Positions 7,077-10,870 of a stretch of DNA of 10,870 nucleotides are shown here, one piece after another. A program made the position numbers and the translations under genes. The DNA is from Bog-473 sp036491435 (GTDB lineage: Bacteria > Actinomycetota > Acidimicrobiia > Acidimicrobiales > RAAP-2), in the NCBI GenBank assembly GCA_036491435.1, contig DASXBZ010000141.1, forward strand, positions 1 through 10,870. The letters run 5' to 3'. The notes beneath the pieces were generated by a model. That model had not been told where the DNA came from, did no database searches, and was given only the letters and a program-made list of their open reading frames with translations. The stretch's first letter is position 1. Every line of letters begins with the position of its first letter.

Positions 7077-8029
7077 GGGCTCGGGCTCGGCACCACCCAG
7101 ACGCGCTGGCCGGGTTCGAGGCCGAGGTCGGCCGCAGTGCCCCGGCTGAGCTGGACCCAGCAGTCGTCCCCGTTGGTCAACGCCACGTCCACCTTCACTT
7201 CGAAGCCCAGGTGCGTGACACGGGTGATCGTGCCGGCGACGGCACCGTCGTGTTCGTCGGCGTCCGCGGCGCGGTGGATGGCGAGGTCGTGGGGCCGTAC
7301 CCACTCGCCGTTGAGGCGGGTGGCCGGCCCGAGGAAGGTCAACACGAACTCGTTGGCGGGGTGGTCGTACATGTCCGACGGCGTGCCGACCTGCTCGAGG
7401 CGGCCGTGGTTGATGATGGCGAGGCGGTCGGCCACCTCCATGGCCTCCTCCTGGTCGTGCGTGACCAGCACCGTGGTGACGTGCAGCGTGTCGTGCAGGT
7501 CGCGCAGCCACTGGCGCAGCTGGGTGCGCACCTGCGCGTCGAGCGCCCCGAACGGCTCGTCGAGGAGCAGCACCTTGGGCTCGATCGCCAGGGCCCGGGC
7601 GAGGGCCATGCGCTGGCGCTGGCCACCCGAGAGCTGCGAGGGATAGCGCTCCCCGAGGTGCGCCAGGCCCACGAGCTCGAGCAGTTCGTCGACCCGGGCC
7701 TTGATCTCGGCCTTGGGGCGCCGGCGGATCTCGAGGCCGAAGGCGACGTTGCGCCGCACCGTCAGGTGGCGGAAGGGCGCGTAGTGCTGGAAGCAGAAGC
7801 CGACGCCGCGGCTGCGGGCCGGCGTGTTGGTCAGGTCCTCGCCCTCGATCCGCACCGTGCCGGCGTCGGCGGAGTCGAGGCCGGCGATGATGCGCAGCAG
7901 CGTCGACTTGCCGCCGCCGCTTGGCCCGAGCAGCGCCGTCAGCGAGCCTGTCGGCACCTCGAGGGAGACGTCGTCGAGCGCGACGGCGTCGCCGAAGTGC
8001 TTGGAGATGGAGTCGACGTGGATGCTCAT
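6965..8029 (-). CDS. cysA: Sulfate/thiosulfate ABC transporter ATP-binding protein
   Basis: ATPase subunit (354 residues) that drives sulfate import through CysT and CysW at the inner face of the membrane. ABC motifs in order: Walker A GPSGGGKST (35-43), Q-loop FCFQ (78-81), signature LSGGQRQRMALARA (133-146), Walker B VLLLDEPFGALD (153-164), and the H-loop His in LVTHDQEEAME (188-198). A TOBE-like C-terminal domain follows (about 233-315) with VRPHDLAIH (244-252) and GQRVWVVP (307-314). ATG at 8029 is chosen because GGAAAGG lies seven bases upstream and the start overlaps the cysW stop as ATGA. A longer reading of the same frame would run into cysW on the wrong frame. The last 36 or so residues (Ser/Pro/Gly-rich) lie beyond the TOBE domain and are antisense to the end of the double-propeller gene. 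Confidence 0.95.
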   Translation of the reverse strand: MSIHVDSISKHFGDAVALDDVSLEVPTGSLTALLGPSGGGKSTLLRIIAGLDSADAGTVRIEGEDLTNTPARSRGVGFCFQHYAPFRHLTVRRNVAFGLEIRRRPKAEIKARVDELLELVGLAHLGERYPSQLSGGQRQRMALARALAIEPKVLLLDEPFGALDAQVRTQLRQWLRDLHDTLHVTTVLVTHDQEEAMEVADRLAIINHGRLEQVGTPSDMYDHPANEFVLTFLGPATRLNGEWVRPHDLAIHRAADADEHDGAVAGTITRVTHLGFEVKVDVALTNGDDCWVQLSRGTAADLGLEPGQRVWVVPSPSPQPVVGCVGVEPSGFNMSNPSGVLSSPGAVPATSGTP

Positions 8030-8847
8030 GCGGCGGCCTTTCCGTGCCACGCCTCGCGGTTGCGGTCCGTGAGGGTCAGGGCCATCAACACGATAAGGGC
8101 GGAGAGGCACAGGGCCACCGCCCCCACGTACGCGCTTTGCGGGTCGAGGTTTTCGATGCTGTTGGAGATGAAGAGCGTGAGCGTCTGCGTCTTGCCGGCG
8201 ATGGCACCCGAGACGATCGCCACGGCACCGAACTCGCCCAGGACGCGGGCGGTGGTCAGGGTGACGCCGTAGGCGAGGCCGCGCCGGATGTTGGGCAGGG
8301 TGATGCGGCGGAAGACGGTGAGCGGGCGGGCGCCGAGAGTGCGGGCCGCCTGTTCCTGCTCGGTGCCGATCTCCTGGAGGACCGGGAGCACCTCGCGCAC
8401 GACATAGGGGAGCGAGACAGCGGCCGAGGCCATCACGATGCCCGGCACCGAGAAGATGACGGTGATGCCCCGGGCGGCGAGCCAGTTGCCGAACCAGCCG
8501 GTGTGCCCGTACACGAGGATGAGCGCGAGCCCGATGACGACGGGGGAGAGGGCGAGGGGGATGTCGACGAGCGCATCGAGCAACCAGGCGCCCGGAAAGC
8601 GGTGACGGGCCAGGATGATGGAGACGCCGACGCCGAAGACGGTGTTGAGCGGGACGGCGATGGCCGCCACGAGCAGCGTGAGCCAGAGCGCGTGCAGGGC
8701 GTCCGGCGCGGTGAAGGCATGCCACGCCGCACCGAGTCCGTGCTGGAACGCCCGGTAGAACACGGTGCCGACGGGCAGGACGACGAGCAGGCCGAGGTAG
8801 CCGAGGACGCCGAAGCGGAGCGGCAGGCGCCAGCGGTTCTCCTTCAT
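8026..8847 (-). CDS. cysW: Sulfate ABC transporter permease CysW
   Basis: Second of the two membrane subunits of the sulfate importer, 273 residues. It has about six hydrophobic helices, from FGVLGYLGLLVVLPVGTVF (12-30) to the last at about 241-260. The cytoplasmic EAA loop, which docks onto CysA, is seen as EQEQAARTLGARPLTVFRRI (163-182) followed by TLP. Other family marks are IPLALSPVVIGLAL (96-109), SLPYVVREVLPVL (145-157) and ARVLGEFGAVAIVSG (200-214). ATG at 8847 is preceded by GGAG at five bases, and overlaps the cysT stop (ATGA); its own stop overlaps the cysA start in the same way. Having two different permeases, CysT and CysW, separates this from molybdate importers, which have one. 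Confidence 0.96.
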   Translation of the reverse strand: MKENRWRLPLRFGVLGYLGLLVVLPVGTVFYRAFQHGLGAAWHAFTAPDALHALWLTLLVAAIAVPLNTVFGVGVSIILARHRFPGAWLLDALVDIPLALSPVVIGLALILVYGHTGWFGNWLAARGITVIFSVPGIVMASAAVSLPYVVREVLPVLQEIGTEQEQAARTLGARPLTVFRRITLPNIRRGLAYGVTLTTARVLGEFGAVAIVSGAIAGKTQTLTLFISNSIENLDPQSAYVGAVALCLSALIVLMALTLTDRNREAWHGKAAA

Positions 8848-9770
8848 ATCGTCTCCGGAACGTCGAAGCGCCGGCGGGCCCAGCCGATGCCGAGCAACAC
8901 GAGCAGCGAGATCAACACGAGCACGATGGAGACCGCGCTGGCGGCCGGGAGAGCGTCGCTCTGGGAGAGGCTGAAGATCCACGAGGAGGCGACCTCGGTC
9001 TTGAACGGGATGTTGCCCGAGATGAGCACGACGGAGCCGAACTCGCCCACGGCGCGGGCGAAGGCGAGGCCCGCGCCGGCGAGCACGGCCGGCAGGACGC
9101 TCGGCAGCAAGATGCGACGCAGGACCTGGCGCCGGGTGGCGCCGAGGGAGGCGGCGGCGTCCTCGATCTCCGCATCGAGCTCGGCGAGGACCGGTTGGAC
9201 GCTGCGCACACAGAAGGGCAGCGTCACGAAGAGCAGGGCGGCGCCCACGCCGAGGCGGGTGCCGGCGAGGTTCACGTGGAAAGGGCTGCTGGCGCCGTAG
9301 AGGGCGAGCAGCGTGAGGCCGGCGACGATCGTGGGGAGGGCGAACGGCAGATCGATGAGCGCGCTCACGAACGACTTGCCCCGGAAGTCGTCGCGCACGA
9401 GCACGAACGCGATGGCGAGCCCGGCGACCGAGTTGATGATGGCGACGATCAGCGAGGCGATGAGCGTCAGCTCGAGCGCGGCGACGGCCTCGGGCTGCGT
9501 GACGGCCCCCCAGAACGCGTGCCAGCCGCCGCTGAAGGCCTTGGTGAAGAGCGCCGCGACCGGGAGGAGCACGAGGAGCGACAGGTAGGTCACGGCGAGC
9601 GCGGGGCCGGCGGCCTTCGCCCCGAACGAGCCGGCGTGGGCCAGGGCGGAAGAGGGCGCCACCAGGGAGTAGCGACGCGATCTCCTCCGCCCTGGCCCAC
9701 GCTCCGCCGGTCGCTGATCTCGGGCAGGGGGGAACCCGAGGTCGGTGACGCTGGTGTCCAGGTTGGTCAT
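8844..9770 (-). CDS. cysT: Sulfate ABC transporter permease CysT (CysU)
   Basis: First membrane subunit of the sulfate importer, 308 residues, longer than the usual 275-280. The extra length is a polar, Arg/Pro-rich N-terminal arm of about 50 residues before the first helix (57-75). Family marks: LTLIASLIVAIINSVAGLAIA (101-121), ALIDLPFALPTIVAGLTLL (137-155), SVQPVLAELDAEIEDAAASLG (190-210), the EAA loop continuing GATRRQVLRRILLP (210-223), and ARAVGEFGSVVLISGNIP (238-255). ATG at 9770 is the chosen start because GGAAGGGAG precedes it, though 11 bases away. A GTG at 9662 would remove the arm but has no ribosome binding site. A 17-base inverted repeat lies in the arm's coding sequence. The gene follows the binding-protein gene after 51 bases. 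Confidence 0.95.
   Translation of the reverse strand: MTNLDTSVTDLGFPPARDQRPAERGPGRRRSRRYSLVAPSSALAHAGSFGAKAAGPALAVTYLSLLVLLPVAALFTKAFSGGWHAFWGAVTQPEAVAALELTLIASLIVAIINSVAGLAIAFVLVRDDFRGKSFVSALIDLPFALPTIVAGLTLLALYGASSPFHVNLAGTRLGVGAALLFVTLPFCVRSVQPVLAELDAEIEDAAASLGATRRQVLRRILLPSVLPAVLAGAGLAFARAVGEFGSVVLISGNIPFKTEVASSWIFSLSQSDALPAASAVSIVLVLISLLVLLGIGWARRRFDVPETI
9634..9702. repeat. Long inverted repeat (17-base perfect arms) within 5' part of cysT
   Basis: Left arm 9634-9650 GCGTGGGCCAGGGCGGA; right arm 9686-9702 is its exact reverse complement, with three more pairs after one mismatch on the inner side. The loop is about 30 bases. The repeat lies in codons for the unusual N-terminal arm of CysT. 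Such a GC-rich stem would fold strongly in the operon mRNA about 70 bases downstream of the cysT start. Confidence 0.8.
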
Positions 9771-9781
9771 GTACTGCCCGG

Positions 9782-9790
9782 CTCCCTTCC
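9782..9790 (-). promoter_or_regulatory. Ribosome binding site of cysT
   Basis: The leftward strand reads GGAAGGGAG, ending 11 bases before ATG at 9770. The purine run is strong but the spacing is longer than the usual 5-9 bases. It is the main support for the longer cysT start. Confidence 0.55.
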
Positions 9791-9821
9791 GGTTCAGTCG
9801 GCTCGGCTGTTGCCGGCGGCG

Positions 9822-10870
9822 TTATCCGCTGGCGGTCGACACCCCGAGCGACTGCTCGACGTGGGCCACGATGCCGGTCTGCGGGTCGAAGAACTTCGTG
9901 TTGATGCTCGTCCACCCGCCCAGGTGGTCGATCGTGAAGAGCGTCTTGGGCTGGGGGAAGTGGAACTGCTTGGCGACCGACGGCAGCACCGGGCGGTAGC
10001 CCTGCTGGCCCCAGACCTTCTGGCCGGCCGGTGAGAGCAGGTAGCTCACAAGCTCCTTGGCCGACGAGCCCGCCGTCTTGGTCACCGCGATCGGGTTCTG
10101 GATCAGGATGGTCTGCGGCGGCGTGATGATGTCCACCGCCTCGCCCTTGCTCTTGGCGTAGAGCGCGTCGTCCTCGTAGTCGAGCAGGACGTCACCCTGG
10201 CCGGAGAGGAACGTCTGCAGCGCGGCGCTGGCGCTGGAGGGTTGCGCGACCGCGTTGTGCAGCAGCTGCGAGAGGTACTGCTGGGCCTGGGCCGGCTTCT
10301 TCCCCAGCGCCAGCTCGGCGCCGTAGGCGGCCATGATGTTCCACTTCGCGCTGCCCGAGCTGAACACGTTCGGCGTGATGACGCCGACGCCCGACTTCAC
10401 GAGGTCGGCCCAGGTCTTGATGTGCTTGGGGTTCCCCGGGCGCACCACGAAGCTCACGATGGAGTCGGTCACCATGCCCTTGGTGGCGGTCTTGTTCCAC
10501 GAGCTCGACACGAGGCCGGCCTTGACGAGCTTGGTCATGTCGGGCTCGAGGGAGAAGTTGACGACGTCGGCCGGCAGGCCGTCGACCACCGAGGTGGCCT
10601 GTGTCCCGGAGGGACCGAACGAGCCCGAGACGGTGACGCCGGTTCCGTTCTTGGTCTTGGCGAAGGCCGCCTCGAGGGCGGTGTACGCCGGCTTGGGGGT
10701 GGAGTAGGCGATCAGGTTCACCGTGCCGCCCTGCGCGCCGGCGACGCCGGGCAGCGCGACCAGGGCGATCGGGGCCGTGGCGAGGGTGGCCAGGGCGCCG
10801 AAGGCAACCGTGCGCCCCCGTCCCGGGGCGCGACGGGAGGGTCCCGAACTGGCTCCGGGCGTGAAGGGAT
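9822..10870 (-). CDS. sbp: Sulfate/thiosulfate-binding protein, 5' end outside window
   Basis: Extracytoplasmic substrate-binding subunit of the sulfate importer, 348 residues visible. The frame is open to the window edge without an in-frame ATG, so the true start is outside; GTG at 10721 falls inside the mature protein. Visible residues 1-20 are basic and polar, then a hydrophobic run (21-42, FGALATLATAPIALVAL) ends in PGVAGA|QGG, a Sec-type signal peptide without a lipobox Cys. Family motifs, in visible numbering: VNLIAYSTPKPAY (50-62), VVDGLPADVVNFSLEPDM (about 90-107), FVVRPGNPKHIKTWADLVK, then GVGVITPNVFSSGSAKWN, GQGDVLLDYEDDALYAK, GQKVWGQQGYRPVLP, and FTIDHLGGWTSINTKFFD near the end. 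First gene of sbp-cysT-cysW-cysA. Thiosulfate versus sulfate preference cannot be told. Confidence 0.93.
   Translation of the reverse strand, partial: PFTPGASSGPSRRAPGRGRTVAFGALATLATAPIALVALPGVAGAQGGTVNLIAYSTPKPAYTALEAAFAKTKNGTGVTVSGSFGPSGTQATSVVDGLPADVVNFSLEPDMTKLVKAGLVSSSWNKTATKGMVTDSIVSFVVRPGNPKHIKTWADLVKSGVGVITPNVFSSGSAKWNIMAAYGAELALGKKPAQAQQYLSQLLHNAVAQPSSASAALQTFLSGQGDVLLDYEDDALYAKSKGEAVDIITPPQTILIQNPIAVTKTAGSSAKELVSYLLSPAGQKVWGQQGYRPVLPSVAKQFHFPQPKTLFTIDHLGGWTSINTKFFDPQTGIVAHVEQSLGVSTASG

Noticed and set aside
6758..8272. Rightward open frame of 504 codons spanning the propeller 3' end and cysA
   Set aside because: It is a shadow frame: it runs in a different frame from the propeller gene and antisense to cysA, with low-complexity composition and no motif.
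7921..9300. Long rightward open frame (459 codons) across cysA/cysW/cysT
   Set aside because: It is antisense to three clear ABC transporter genes and its product is dominated by Arg, Gly, Glu and Asp, as expected from the opposite strand of GC-rich coding DNA. No family motif is present.
9822..10721. Starting the sulfate-binding protein at GTG 10721
   Set aside because: That start would remove the signal peptide. The codon encodes the Val that begins the first strand of the mature protein, and the frame stays open upstream to the window edge with a typical signal sequence.

Overview
The window is high-GC bacterial chromosome, most likely from an actinobacterium, perhaps near Acidimicrobiia. 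This placement is an inference from the GC-rich codon use, the frequent GTG starts, the phosphoketolase/acetate kinase pair and the secreted-propeller protein style. No rRNA, tRNA, CRISPR array, transposase or integrase was seen. All genes except the two at the window edges look intact. No stretch over 300 bases lacks a gene.

Left part (1-3480): a phosphoketolase gene runs leftward out of the window with 524 complete codons visible. It is divergent from a short-form acetate kinase across a 68-base spacer. Together the two enzymes form a short route from xylulose-5-P or fructose-6-P through acetyl phosphate to acetate and ATP. A VTT/DedA-like membrane protein follows, convergent with the kinase. 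This part looks less GC-rich in places than the rest.

Middle (3480-7076): a small four-helix-type membrane protein of unknown function (leftward) is divergent from an NAD-dependent epimerase/dehydratase (rightward). Their 58-base spacer holds the perfect inverted repeat TGACCTgatgAGGTCA. After the epimerase comes a membrane-anchored protein of about 680 residues that joins a Kelch-type propeller to a second, NHL/PQQ/arylsulfotransferase-like propeller.

Right part (6965-10870): a leftward sulfate/thiosulfate ABC importer operon in the order binding protein (5' end outside the window), cysT, cysW, cysA. The cysT/cysW and cysW/cysA junctions are 4-base ATGA overlaps, a sign of tight translational coupling. 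The last 112 bases of cysA overlap, tail to tail, the end of the double-propeller gene.

I see no clearly new multi-gene system. The items most worth a second look are the double-propeller protein, the cysA/propeller overlap, the strong inverted repeat inside the start of cysT, the palindrome between the divergent genes, and the non-lipoprotein signal peptide on the sulfate-binding protein.
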